Shown here: piece after piece, positions 1 through 7,478 of the stretch
How positions within the stretch are numbered: position 1 is the first letter of the stretch
How the letters are laid out: each line of letters opens with the position of its first letter
NCBI GenBank assembly: GCA_027061425.1
Contig: JALSUN010000067.1
Location: forward strand, 1-12,714
Direction: 5' to 3'
Source of the DNA: Helicobacteraceae bacterium
GTDB taxonomy: Bacteria; Campylobacterota; Campylobacteria; Campylobacterales; Sulfurimonadaceae
DNA length: 12,714 nt
Program-made: the position numbers and the translations under genes
The notes under the pieces: generated by a model
What the model was told of the DNA's origin: nothing
Database searches by the model: none
What the model saw: only the letters and a program-made list of their open reading frames with translations

Positions 1-373
1 AGGCTACTTGCAGTGAGACATCTTTTTTGACCTGAGCAAGATCATACTCGCTTGCATGACGGCGTTTGGTCTTTTCATCCAAGATGTTTTCACGTTTAAA
101 ACCATCCATAAGTACCACAGAAGCTTCGGCATAGGCATTGTATACCTGTCCTGCACCCAAGGCATCTTTAGGTGTAAAGAGCTTTCCGGAAGCACCAATG
201 TCTATACGTGGATAGTAAGAAGATTTACTCGCATCATAAGCCACTTCTGCAGAGGTAAGTTTAGCTTTATAAACATCGATAAGTTCATTGTTCTGTGCTT
301 TTTCAAGGAGAAAAGGGAGGGATGTCGCATAAAGTGTTAGTGATAACAGTGGTAAAATTAGAAGTCTTTTCAT
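1..373 (-). CDS. TolC-family outer-membrane efflux channel, N-terminal part (cut by window edge)
   Basis: About 124 codons are visible; the gene runs off the left edge. The protein starts MKRLLILPLLSLTLYA, a short Sec signal peptide (basic n-region, hydrophobic core, cleavage probably near A-T-S). It continues with the typical TolC opening: LPFLLEKAQNNELIDVYKA, then a helix with SAEVAYDASKSSYYPRID, a G-rich strand and VLMDGFKRENILDEKTKRR. These match the first helical hairpin and first beta strands of TolC/outer-membrane factor proteins, which form trimeric channels for tripartite efflux pumps or type I secretion. Its ATG overlaps the TGA of the upstream TetR gene (ATGA), so the two are probably translationally coupled and co-transcribed. 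Periplasmic adaptor and pump genes would be expected further left but cannot be seen. The substrate is unknown. The family call is firm; the exact subtype is not. Confidence 0.88.
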   Translation of the reverse strand, partial: MKRLLILPLLSLTLYATSLPFLLEKAQNNELIDVYKAKLTSAEVAYDASKSSYYPRIDIGASGKLFTPKDALGAGQVYNAYAEASVVLMDGFKRENILDEKTKRRHASEYDLAQVKKDVSLQVA

Positions 374-960
374 GTTTGTACCCTACCTTGTAGCAGAGAC
401 ATAAACACACTAAACACTTCGCCTACCTTATCTTCTAAATTGTCTATATCACCTTCTATCCACCGTATGATGTAGGCGTTACCTATAGAGTTTAAAATGT
501 AGACCAGTTGCATACTCTCTATATTCACAGTTTTAATGGTCTCTATAGGCAGGATAAACAGTGTATAGAGTTTCTCCAACGCTTCTTTATGTTCTACTTG
601 CTGGGCTTCAAAGAAAAATGGGTTGTTCAGCACTCCGGTCTTGAGTGTTTTTCGCTTTTTAGAAAAGAGTTGGAACTTCGCACGAATAGACTGCTCTAAG
701 ATTGTTTCAAATGGTAGTTCTTGTTGAAACAGTGTTTCAAAAACCGTATAAGCACTCTCAATCTCACTGCATACCCAAGCACTATAAAGTCCCTCTTTTG
801 AGTCAAAGTAAGCGTAAATACTTCCTACACTCACCCCCACTTCTTTGGCTAAGACAGAGACTTTCATCTCCTCATAACCTTGTGCTTCAAACATCTCCGC
901 AGCATGTTCTAAAATACGCTGACGTTTAATGTTTTTAATTTCATTGTTGAGTCGTGACAT
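370..960 (-). CDS. TetR/AcrR-family transcriptional regulator
   Basis: 196 aa, the normal length for the family. Residues about 12-57 form the TetR DNA-binding domain: RQRILEHAAEMFEAQGYEE, then the helix-turn-helix VSVLAKEVGVSVGSIYAYF (about 34-52), followed by the family signature SKEGLYSAW. The rest is a helical ligand-binding and dimerisation domain without a recognisable ligand signature. The start is ATG with GGAG five bases upstream. The stop overlaps the start of the TolC-like gene, so the regulator is the first gene of an efflux operon that it probably represses itself, released by a pump substrate. A 15-bp palindrome about 60 bp upstream is the likely operator. The family is certain from sequence; efflux control is inferred from the neighbour. 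Confidence 0.93.
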   Translation of the reverse strand: MSRLNNEIKNIKRQRILEHAAEMFEAQGYEEMKVSVLAKEVGVSVGSIYAYFDSKEGLYSAWVCSEIESAYTVFETLFQQELPFETILEQSIRAKFQLFSKKRKTLKTGVLNNPFFFEAQQVEHKEALEKLYTLFILPIETIKTVNIESMQLVYILNSIGNAYIIRWIEGDIDNLEDKVGEVFSVFMSLLQGRVQT

Positions 961-997
961 AACACTCCCTACATTTTAGATGCTAAATTGTAGGTAT

Positions 998-1033
998 TTT
1001 ATAATTAAAATGAACTTAATTCATATTATGAAT
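998..1033 (-). promoter_or_regulatory. Probable tetR-tolC promoter with TetR-type operator
   Basis: Positions 1019-1033 are a perfect palindrome, ATTCATA-T-TATGAAT (7+1+7). A further ATGAA half-site at 1010-1014 faces the TTCAT at 1020-1024, giving three alternating half-sites. On the minus strand a TATAAA -10-like hexamer lies at 1003-998. The palindrome falls at about the -35 position, where a repressor dimer would block RNA polymerase. The -35 itself matches the consensus poorly. The size and location suit TetR autoregulation, but the assignment rests on position alone. Confidence 0.5.
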
Positions 1034-1079
1034 ATTATTACTAAGATTTTTATTTAGATATGAGGACAACTCTCTTTAT

Positions 1080-2606
1080 CTAAAAGTTCAGACTTAAATA
1101 AAGATCAAAGGTCAGCTTATTATTACCAATATCTGGAGAGGGGTTATCATCACTTACCTGTTTGGCCACCGCTTTAAGTGCCAAGATTTTTGAGATGGGG
1201 ATACTCCCCGTAATGGAGTATCTAAAAAGCCAATTTTCTTTAAGACTACGGATCCCTGGCATATAAAAGAAATGCACACCCAATACAATACTATTTACTA
1301 ACATCAGATCCTCAAACTTATAACTGGCATCAACTGCAAAAAGACCTGCTAAATACTGATTTGAGCTGGCACTACTATTTTCATCATAAGATAAAAAATC
1401 CTCATAGACAAAACCGCCACCCACCTTAAACTGCACCCAATGTGACTTATCTGTTGCCAAATGATAACCATAACCCACCGAAGGATAGAGTCTATTGTTA
1501 ACAAATCGTGGTTCATCAAAGTCATAACCTATCTCGGCAAAAAGAAGATCATCGGTTGTAAAAAGATAATTTTGTTCTAAAAAAGAGTACAGTTCATGTT
1601 TAGTAAGTAGATTGGGGGTATCCACTGTTTTTGTTGACTCATAAGCATAGGCTACATCAAAAATAGTTTTATATTCACTTCTTTTACGTTCTATATGTGA
1701 TTCTAGTTTGGCCTTTCGCTTCTCCAAGTTACCCGCTTCATATTCTAAACCTACATCAACACTACCGCTCCAATAGGGAAACATATTTCTTAATTGATTT
1801 TCTACAGAGTCATCTTCTCTTTCTGAAACGATGACTCTGTCAATTTTAGAGATGGTAATAAGCTCTTCGACCTCACCGTGTTTTACTTTTAAAAAGGCGT
1901 GGTCTTTAATCTCACTAATGGTTCCTAAAGTCTCTTTACCATCAAAATATATATGATATTCATGTTCCGTGTTCAAAGATTCAACATCAGCATAATCGAT
2001 GCGAATAGAACCTATTCCATAAATGAGTTTAAAGCTTATGTACTCAGAAGTCAGCTGATCAATGCGCCCTTGTAAAACGGACCCTTTAACAACAATAGTG
2101 TCAACAAGTTGGTCTTTATCCTCAGTATTTCCATCTTCGTGAGACTTTTGATTACGCGCGATCTTTCTCTGCTCTCGTTTTACTTTTGCTATATCTAAGT
2201 TACTAACATCATCGAGTTTTGTTGTAGGACTAATGGCATTGGTATTATTGACATCTTGAGCTTTTGTAAGATTTTCTTCAGTGTGCATCTCGCCTGTAAT
2301 AGTAGCATTATCATAATTTGAAAGTATATTGAGAGTCGTCGTCGCCTTTTTTGAATTACTTTTATTATCATCAGTTTTCAAGGTTTTATTTAAATTAATA
2401 TGTAGTGTTGTATCTTGAGAAGAAGTTGTATTCTCCTCTTTTGTTCTGTTTGTATCTGTAGGTTGCACATCTATTGGTACAACGTTACTCTCAGCTGGAA
2501 CTTCTATACTTGAACTGTTTATATCTGCTACTTGACTTTGATTATTGTCCACATTGGTAGCGCTCAAGCTTATAGCAAGGAGCATAAGTATAAATATCTG
2601 CAACAC
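1080..2606 (-). CDS. DUF481-type outer-membrane beta-barrel protein with long Asn/Thr-rich linker
   Basis: 508 aa. The start is GTG, supported by AGGAG five bases upstream. Residues 1-16 (LQIFILMLLAISLSA) resemble a signal peptide, though without the usual basic n-region. Residues about 18-165 are low-complexity, rich in N, T, S, D and E, and probably disordered. Residues about 169-212 and 215-262 look like two small SH3-like repeats of the kind that precede DUF481 (VVKGSVLQGRI, then IRIDYADVESL; GTISEIKD, then ITISKIDRVIV). From about 278 (YWSGSVDVGLEYEAGN) to the end there are alternating aromatic strands, closing with LYLSLNF, a C-terminal Phe typical of outer-membrane barrels. DUF481 proteins (YdiY-like, often called salt-induced outer-membrane proteins) usually lack the long linker. 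Function unknown; it may be a porin-like barrel. The gene lies upstream of tetR in the same direction, 119 bp apart, with no obvious terminator between. Confidence 0.78.
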   Translation of the reverse strand: MLQIFILMLLAISLSATNVDNNQSQVADINSSSIEVPAESNVVPIDVQPTDTNRTKEENTTSSQDTTLHINLNKTLKTDDNKSNSKKATTTLNILSNYDNATITGEMHTEENLTKAQDVNNTNAISPTTKLDDVSNLDIAKVKREQRKIARNQKSHEDGNTEDKDQLVDTIVVKGSVLQGRIDQLTSEYISFKLIYGIGSIRIDYADVESLNTEHEYHIYFDGKETLGTISEIKDHAFLKVKHGEVEELITISKIDRVIVSEREDDSVENQLRNMFPYWSGSVDVGLEYEAGNLEKRKAKLESHIERKRSEYKTIFDVAYAYESTKTVDTPNLLTKHELYSFLEQNYLFTTDDLLFAEIGYDFDEPRFVNNRLYPSVGYGYHLATDKSHWVQFKVGGGFVYEDFLSYDENSSASSNQYLAGLFAVDASYKFEDLMLVNSIVLGVHFFYMPGIRSLKENWLFRYSITGSIPISKILALKAVAKQVSDDNPSPDIGNNKLTFDLYLSLNF

Positions 2607-2677
2607 TTAAACTCCTAAACTTTTTCTTTATTTTATCTAACTTCACTAAAGATGCGCTCTAAATCAATCCTCTAAGA

Positions 2678-2683
2678 TATAAT
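2678..2683 (+). promoter_or_regulatory. Candidate -10 box for the DUF2461 gene
   Basis: A perfect TATAAT lies 30 bp upstream of the ATG at 2714. No good -35 hexamer lies 17 bp upstream, which is common in Campylobacterota promoters. The start codon has AGGTGA just upstream. The 107-bp gap is shared with the divergent DUF481 gene, whose minus-strand TAAAAT is a weaker candidate. Confidence 0.4.
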
Positions 2684-2713
2684 AACATCTGAAATTTTAT
2701 ATATAGGTGACGT

Positions 2714-3400
2714 ATGGCTTTTTCACATTTTCCTAAGGAGACCCTTCCCTTTTTAAAAGAGGTTCAAAAAAACAACCATAAAGAGTGGTTTGAAGCGCAT
2801 AAAGAGGACTATATCAAGTATATTTTAGAACCCAGCCGTGATTTTGTAGAGGAGATGGGAGAGCACCTTCAAGCACTTGTTCCTACCATTAACGCCATAC
2901 CTAAAATCAACCAGTCACTCTTTCGAATTTACCGCGATACACGGTTTTCCAAAGACAAAACACCTATAAAATCCAAGGTAGGCGTGATTTTTTGGCAGGG
3001 GCAGCACATTAGAATGCAATCAAGCTGTTTTTACCTGCACTTTTCACCCCAAGAGTTACTGCTCGCCTCAGGCATTAGAACCTTTGATCCCGACCTACTC
3101 TCTGCTTACAGAGACTACATCAAAGTGGACAAAAACAGAGAAGCCCTTCATCATATATTGGAAGCGCTAAAAACGAAAGGGTATCGTGTTCAAGAGGCAG
3201 AGTACAAACGTCTGCCAAAGACCTTTGACAAAGAGATAAGCCATGAGTATCTAGCAAAAATGAAAGCAGTTGCTGTCTTTCACACCTTAAAAGCCAGCAC
3301 CATAAGTCATAAAAAGTTCATTGAAGAGCTTTATCACCACTATGAACAGTTTCTACCTCTGCAACAGTGGCTTTACGAGATGACGTTAACTAAAGACTAA
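2714..3400 (+). CDS. DUF2461 family protein (TIGR02453-like), function unknown
   Basis: 228 aa, close to the usual family length of about 210-230. The N-terminal signature is clear: FLKEVQKNNHKEWFEAHKED (about 13-32), the family's 'L..N.N..WF...+..Y' pattern. It is followed by the conserved core around residues 70-90, with FRIYRDTRFSKDK and TPIKSKVG, and by YLHFSPQELLLASGI (about 107-121). No signal peptide or membrane segment is present, so the protein is probably cytoplasmic. The family is widespread in bacteria without an established biochemical role. The start is ATG with AGGTGA upstream. Its TAA overlaps the stop of the convergent thioredoxin gene by four bases, so no terminator separates the two and transcripts probably overlap. 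The family call is confident; no function is assigned. Confidence 0.88.
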   Translation: MAFSHFPKETLPFLKEVQKNNHKEWFEAHKEDYIKYILEPSRDFVEEMGEHLQALVPTINAIPKINQSLFRIYRDTRFSKDKTPIKSKVGVIFWQGQHIRMQSSCFYLHFSPQELLLASGIRTFDPDLLSAYRDYIKVDKNREALHHILEALKTKGYRVQEAEYKRLPKTFDKEISHEYLAKMKAVAVFHTLKASTISHKKFIEELYHHYEQFLPLQQWLYEMTLTKD

Positions 3401-3918
3401 AGCCCCGCCCACCACATTCTCAAGTAGAGACCTAAAGTAGAGGTGTATCCCACCTCACTAAAACTAATCTCACCATTTCTATTATAGATAAAACTGGTAG
3501 GATAAGCCCCAATCATATAAGTCTTAGCCCACTTACCGTCTGGATCATTTATCACTCTATAGTGTAGGTCTCGCTTCGCTAAAAACTGAGAAACTGCACT
3601 GTCATCCCCTGACTTCACGGCTATCGTAACTACATTATAATACTTAGAAAGCCGTTCAATGTTGTCAGCCTCAGCCTTACAGACAGGGCACCAAGTCGCC
3701 CAAAAATGCACTAAAAGAGGCTTCCCTTTAAAATCACGAGCATCAAAGACTTCCCCCGTAATCATCATCTCTTTAAACTGAGGCAGTTCAGAACTGCTCA
3801 AGTCAGGTTGACGGATATAACTCAACACATTACTCACCACCAGCACCATCAAAGCCATTAAAGCGATCTCTTTTAAAATTTTCTTAGCATTCCAAGTTTT
3901 AAAGTCAAAAAATTTCAT
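3397..3918 (-). CDS. Membrane-anchored thioredoxin-like protein disulfide oxidoreductase (TlpA/ScsD type)
   Basis: About 173 aa. A single N-terminal membrane helix (about residues 15-34, IALMALMVLVVSNVLSYI) acts as an uncleaved anchor. It is followed by a periplasmic thioredoxin fold with FWATWCPVC (catalytic Cys pair CPVC, about residues 77 and 80), the conserved NDPDGKWAKTY segment and the cis-proline loop in GAYPTSF. These features fit the TlpA/ResA/ScsD branch, which handles thiol-disulfide exchange in the periplasm, for example in cytochrome c maturation or reduction of specific partners; the partner is unknown. The start is ambiguous: ATG at 3918 is chosen, but a GTG at 3921 immediately precedes it and neither has a strong ribosome site. 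It probably has its own promoter. It lies downstream of purA, 224-228 bp away, separated by the inverted-repeat element. Confidence 0.87.
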   Translation of the reverse strand: MKFFDFKTWNAKKILKEIALMALMVLVVSNVLSYIRQPDLSSSELPQFKEMMITGEVFDARDFKGKPLLVHFWATWCPVCKAEADNIERLSKYYNVVTIAVKSGDDSAVSQFLAKRDLHYRVINDPDGKWAKTYMIGAYPTSFIYNRNGEISFSEVGYTSTLGLYLRMWWAGL

Positions 3919-3965
3919 CACATATCTTTATAGTATATTTGAGCCACTAAATAACTCTTTCAATC

Positions 3966-3974
3966 ATTATAACA
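3966..3974 (-). promoter_or_regulatory. Extended -10 promoter for the thioredoxin-like gene
   Basis: On the minus strand the sequence reads TGTTATAAT: a perfect TATAAT preceded by TGn, an extended -10 element, about 48 bp before the start codon. The upstream region is A/T-rich with no clear -35, which an extended -10 can compensate for. It suggests the gene is transcribed separately from purA. Confidence 0.55.
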
Positions 3975-4040
3975 ATATTTAAAAAATTAGAAGGTGATGA
4001 CTGTCACGAAAGAAAAAAGGTAAAGTGTATCTGTAGGCTA

Positions 4041-4151
4041 TTATAAAACGTAGATTTGGTGTGAGTTGTGCCGGGCGTGAACCCGATAGCGCACTAGTGT
4101 GCGTAGAGAGGTGAACCCTGGTGCAAATCGCGCCGAAGCTACGTTTTATAA
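4041..4151. repeat. 111-bp inverted-repeat element at the purA 3' end (MITE-like or structured RNA)
   Basis: The ends are perfect 13-bp inverted repeats: TTATAAAACGTAG at 4041-4053 and CTACGTTTTATAA at 4139-4151. Inside are small hairpins CGGG/CCCG (4072-4085) and CGCAC/GTGCG with loop TAGT (4090-4103), ATTTG/CAAAT (4054-4058 with 4124-4128), and an 8-bp direct repeat GTGAACCC at 4077 and 4111. The interior is richer in GC than its flanks. The outermost six bases of each end are TTATAA, itself a palindrome, so they can also be read as a 6-bp direct duplication. The right-hand TTATAA contains the last Leu codon and the stop of purA. No open reading frame is present. It could be a miniature transposable element, a structured RNA in the purA 3' UTR, or a processing or termination structure. 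Confidence 0.6.
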
Positions 4152-5402
4152 GTAGATGGTGTCTTCGCGTTCTGGTGATGTTGATATGATGCCGACCTTC
4201 GTTCTACTAATCTCTTCAATAGTCCGCACAAAGTCCTGAGCATCTTGAGGCAGTTTACTAAACTCACGAACACCGACAGAGTCATTCCACCCTTTGAAGG
4301 TTTTATAAATCGGTGTCACATTTTCAAGATCTGCTGGCATATAGTTAATCTCTTCGCCATTGTAGCTATACGCCACACAAAGCTTCACTTCATCAAAGCC
4401 ATCAAGTACATCAAGCTTCATTAGTGAAAGTTCATCAACACCGTTAAGACGACATGCATGGCGTGTTGCTACGGCATCAAACCAACCACAACGACGTGCG
4501 CGCCCTGTTGTTGTTCCAAACTCATGACCTTGTTCGCCAAGACGTGCACCATCTTCACCAAAGTCTTCACTAGGAAATGGTCCATTACCAACACGAGTAC
4601 AGTACGCTTTAACAATTCCAATAACCTTACCAATGTCTTTAGGATTAATCCCAAGACCCGTACACGCACCCGCACTTACTGTTGCTGATGAAGTTACATA
4701 AGGATACGTACCGTGGTCGATGTCAAGTAGTGTTCCCTGTGCACCTTCAAGAAGAACTTTTTTATTATCTTCGTCAAGTGCTTTCCAGACCATCTGTGTT
4801 GTGTCTGTAATAAAAGGTGCAAGTTTTGCTTTATAACCTTCAAGTTCTGCTAAAAGTTCAGCCTCATTCGGTGTTGCGATCTCATATACGTCAAAGATAG
4901 CGCGGTTTTGCTCAAAGTACTCTATAATACCTGTACAAAGTTTGGCAGGGTTAAGAAGTTCACCGACTCTAAAACCTGTACGATTAATTTTATCAGAATA
5001 TGCTGGCCCGATGCCCTTACCTGTTGTACCAATAGCCTTGTCACCTTTTAGGCGCTCTTTAGCTTGGTCTATCAGTGCATGGTAAGAGAGGTTTAGGTGT
5101 GCTTTATCAGAGATATATAGACGACCTTCTAGACCTTCAAACTGCTCCATCTCTTTAATGATAGAAGAAGGAGAGAGGACCACGCCATTACCAACAACAT
5201 TTATAGCTTTAGGGTTTAACACACCTGAAGGGATAAGGTGAAGTGCATACTTCACACCATCAACCCAGATCGTGTGACCTGCATTGTGTCCACCTTGACT
5301 ACGACATACCATGTCATACTTACATGCCAAAGCATCTACTATTTTACCCTTACCTTCATCACCCCATTGTATTCCTACAATTAAATCTGCTCTATTGTTC
5401 AT
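4146..5402 (-). CDS. purA: Adenylosuccinate synthetase
   Basis: 418 aa, typical for bacterial PurA (about 415-432). It catalyses the GTP-dependent joining of IMP and aspartate to adenylosuccinate, the first committed step to AMP, in the cytoplasm. The N-terminal loop WGDEGKGKIVD carries the catalytic Asp (D15), and GGHNAGHT carries the catalytic His (H43). GTTGKGIGPAY (125-135) is the IMP-binding signature; later EGAQGTLLDIDHGTYPYVTS, TRVGNGPFP, the arginine-rich loop FGTTTGRARRCGW and the C-terminal STSPER motif are all intact. The start is ATG with AAGGA, which overlaps the hisZ stop ten bases upstream, indicating coupled translation. It is the third gene of an aminotransferase-hisZ-purA operon. 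The stop codon lies in the end of a 111-bp inverted-repeat element. Confidence 0.98.
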   Translation of the reverse strand: MNNRADLIVGIQWGDEGKGKIVDALACKYDMVCRSQGGHNAGHTIWVDGVKYALHLIPSGVLNPKAINVVGNGVVLSPSSIIKEMEQFEGLEGRLYISDKAHLNLSYHALIDQAKERLKGDKAIGTTGKGIGPAYSDKINRTGFRVGELLNPAKLCTGIIEYFEQNRAIFDVYEIATPNEAELLAELEGYKAKLAPFITDTTQMVWKALDEDNKKVLLEGAQGTLLDIDHGTYPYVTSSATVSAGACTGLGINPKDIGKVIGIVKAYCTRVGNGPFPSEDFGEDGARLGEQGHEFGTTTGRARRCGWFDAVATRHACRLNGVDELSLMKLDVLDGFDEVKLCVAYSYNGEEINYMPADLENVTPIYKTFKGWNDSVGVREFSKLPQDAQDFVRTIEEISRTKVGIISTSPEREDTIYL

Positions 5403-5412
5403 AAACTGTTCC

Positions 5413-6255
5413 TTACTTATTTGCTTCTATTAGTGTGTCTGTGTTAATGGCAAAGCCCACCGATGTGACACCACCATTGACATAACGTCCACCACGTGCA
5501 TTGACATCATTACCTTCAATTACTCTAAAAAACAGCTCATCATAATAGAGCATTTTTGCGTAGTAAAGTGGTGCTATTACCTTGTTCTTATAGTCGATCT
5601 TGTCACACATCTCTTTCATCTTGACAAGTTCTTCTTTAATCTCATCAGGAACCATCTCTATAATCGCATCTATATCTTCTGGATGCTGTAAGTAGACCAG
5701 TTTTGTCACCCACTCGATGTTAAGCTCTAAAAACTTTTGAATGTTAATGTGTCTAAAGTCATCTAAAGGAATCTCAAGAAGTTTAGAGAGTTTGTTAGGG
5801 ATGGCGATGTTTGAGATTTGAAGAAGTGGAGAAACTTCTAAACATTCAAATATCTTCATAGCCTGGTTCAGTGCCACACTCAAATCTTTTTCACCAATAA
5901 CCTCAGCACCCACTTGGTACTGCTCCACTGAAGGGTAACGGTAGGTGGGTTGTATGTAGAACCATTTACTATGCTTAGTATTACGTCCCAAACGCTTGGT
6001 AATGATACGTACAACATCTATAGTAGAGTCCGCACGCAGACTCATCTTGTTATTTTTAGTATCATTGACACGTACCAACTCTTTGACATCAGCAATAGAG
6101 TCATCTTGGTGGTAAGAGAAAAGTGGTGTTACAATCTCCTGAAACCCACTATCATAAAGTACATCACTAGCGATCTTCTCTATCTCGCGCTTGCGCTTAG
6201 CAGACGTACCAAAATAGAGTTTAGAGCATTCAGGAATCTCGTGTTCAAATATCAT
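5413..6255 (-). CDS. hisZ: ATP phosphoribosyltransferase regulatory subunit (HisZ)
   Basis: 280 aa. It resembles the catalytic core of class II histidyl-tRNA synthetase without the anticodon-binding domain. Visible HisRS-like blocks are FQEIVTPLFSYHQD (about 38-51), LRADSTIDVVRI (73-84, the counterpart of the HisRS LRPE.T block), FYIQPTYRYPSVEQYQVGAE (99-118, motif 2) and the C-terminal ARGGRYVNGG...SVGFAIN (from 253, motif 3). In HisZ-containing bacteria this paralogue activates the short form of HisG, which starts histidine biosynthesis and binds feedback histidine. It is shorter than many HisZ proteins (about 320-390 aa), which is in keeping with loss of the insertion and C-terminal domains. 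The start overlaps the upstream aminotransferase stop by 11 bases. A true HisRS is unlikely, given the length and the absent anticodon domain. Confidence 0.87.
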   Translation of the reverse strand: MIFEHEIPECSKLYFGTSAKRKREIEKIASDVLYDSGFQEIVTPLFSYHQDDSIADVKELVRVNDTKNNKMSLRADSTIDVVRIITKRLGRNTKHSKWFYIQPTYRYPSVEQYQVGAEVIGEKDLSVALNQAMKIFECLEVSPLLQISNIAIPNKLSKLLEIPLDDFRHINIQKFLELNIEWVTKLVYLQHPEDIDAIIEMVPDEIKEELVKMKEMCDKIDYKNKVIAPLYYAKMLYYDELFFRVIEGNDVNARGGRYVNGGVTSVGFAINTDTLIEANK

Positions 6256-7387
6256 TACAGTTCTCTTTGCTTTTAATTAACATCGTTTTATAATAGGTCT
6301 CATTAAAGACACGACTCGCCGTACCATCAAAGTCACGACGTCCCATTTTTGCCAAGGCAAGCTCCACTGCATTGACGACCGCAGTGATTTCATAAGGTTC
6401 TATAAGTCCCATCTGGTTAATACGGAAGATTTTACCTTTAAGATGGTCTTGACCACCTGCTACGTTGACCTGGAACTCCTCTTTGAGAAGTTTGCGGATC
6501 TCAGAAGCATCTGCATCATCTATCGTTGTCATAGAGCGTGCTGCAGAAGCAGGGTAAGAGTGTAGACCTAAGGCCTCCAATGCAAAGCGACACGCCTTGG
6601 CACGACGTGCGGTGTCACAGTAAAGTTTACCAAAACCTTCACCTTCATCAATATGCTTAAGGACTGCACCAAGACCGATAACAAGTGTCGTAGCTGCTGT
6701 ATATGCCGTAGTGTTTTGAGACTGTTTTTTGATCTCTGAAGCGAGGTTAAGGTAGTACCCTTTTCCCTTACCCACTTTTTCTACCGCAGCATTACTCAAA
6801 CCTAAAATAGCAAGACCTGGTGGCAACATCAATGCCTTTTGACTTCCTGCAAGCAGACAGTCTATATCCGTCACATCGATGCGTTCAACACCAACAGCAG
6901 TAATACCATCAGCGATCACCATGATCTTAGGATTAATCGCTTTGACAGCCTTAGCGATCGCCTCTACTGGATGACGAAGACCACCTGCAGACTCAGAGAT
7001 CTGAATCGCGATAGCGTCTATAGAAGGGTTTGCTTTTACAGCATCAACAACCTCTTCTACTGTAGCTGGTGTGTCCCACTCATGTTTAATCTCAACACTG
7101 TTAAGACCACTTGCTACCGCGATTTTTCCAAAACGCTCACCAAATTTACCGGAGTTAACGTTAAGCAAGGTGTCATGACAAAGGTTGATAACAGCAGCTT
7201 CCATAGCACCTGTTCCCGAAGTTGCCAGCATAATAACCTCGTCAGTAGCCATTAACTTAAAAAGTAGTGCACGCGTCTCAGCAAATATCGCCTCAAATTC
7301 AGGGGTACGGTGGTGTATGGTCTCACCTGCCATCGCAACACGAACAAATTCTGGAACCGGCGTAGGTCCTGGAGTAAAAAGTAACAT
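6245..7387 (-). CDS. Class V PLP-dependent aminotransferase (alanine-glyoxylate / serine-pyruvate type)
   Basis: 380 aa, fold-type I, class V subgroup. The N-terminal TPGPTPVPE (5-13), HHRTPEF (25-31) and ATSGTGAMEAA (55-65, phosphate binding) are characteristic of the alanine-glyoxylate/serine-pyruvate aminotransferase branch. D160 in VIADGITAVG contacts the pyridine nitrogen, and K184 in LLAGSQKALMLPPGLA is the PLP-linked lysine. The C-terminal domain contains KIFRINQMGLIEP, the family's substrate-carboxylate Arg region. The reaction is transfer of an amino group between a small amino acid (Ala, Ser or Asp) and a 2-oxo acid (glyoxylate, pyruvate); the actual pair cannot be read from sequence. 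It leads the operon with hisZ and purA, which suggests a housekeeping amino-acid role. The start is ATG with AAGGA at good spacing. Confidence 0.9.
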   Translation of the reverse strand: MLLFTPGPTPVPEFVRVAMAGETIHHRTPEFEAIFAETRALLFKLMATDEVIMLATSGTGAMEAAVINLCHDTLLNVNSGKFGERFGKIAVASGLNSVEIKHEWDTPATVEEVVDAVKANPSIDAIAIQISESAGGLRHPVEAIAKAVKAINPKIMVIADGITAVGVERIDVTDIDCLLAGSQKALMLPPGLAILGLSNAAVEKVGKGKGYYLNLASEIKKQSQNTTAYTAATTLVIGLGAVLKHIDEGEGFGKLYCDTARRAKACRFALEALGLHSYPASAARSMTTIDDADASEIRKLLKEEFQVNVAGGQDHLKGKIFRINQMGLIEPYEITAVVNAVELALAKMGRRDFDGTASRVFNETYYKTMLIKSKENCNDI

Positions 7388-7472
7388 TCTTTTCCTTCAT
7401 ATAAATATCATCAAAATGGCCTATAACAGGTCACTCAAATGATGTTTATCGCTTGGTATTTTCAAACCGCGT

Positions 7473-7478
7473 ATTATA
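7473..7478 (-). promoter_or_regulatory. Candidate -10 box for the aminotransferase-hisZ-purA operon
   Basis: The minus strand reads GCTATAATACG: a perfect TATAAT about 85 bp before the ATG at 7387. No convincing -35 lies 16-18 bp upstream. The leader between it and the gene would be about 80 nt with no strong hairpin. A second weaker box, GTTATAGG, lies closer to the gene near 7420. Confidence 0.4.

Noticed and set aside
508..929. 63- and 75-aa plus-strand frames opposite tetR
   Set aside because: Antisense shadows of an intact TetR gene with no ribosome sites.
4060..4130. GGGTTCAC motifs on the minus strand that resemble tRNA T-arms
   Set aside because: No acceptor stem, anticodon arm or CCA spacing fits; the motif is repeated and the pairing supports a different fold.
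4458..4688. Plus-strand 76-aa and minus-strand 68-aa frames inside purA
   Set aside because: Both are out-of-frame shadows of an intact purA with all motifs; their compositions (Thr- or Val/Leu-rich) reflect shifted codons.
6839..7255. 138-aa plus-strand frame opposite the aminotransferase
   Set aside because: It is antisense to a complete, motif-rich PLP enzyme, has no ribosome site and resembles no protein family.
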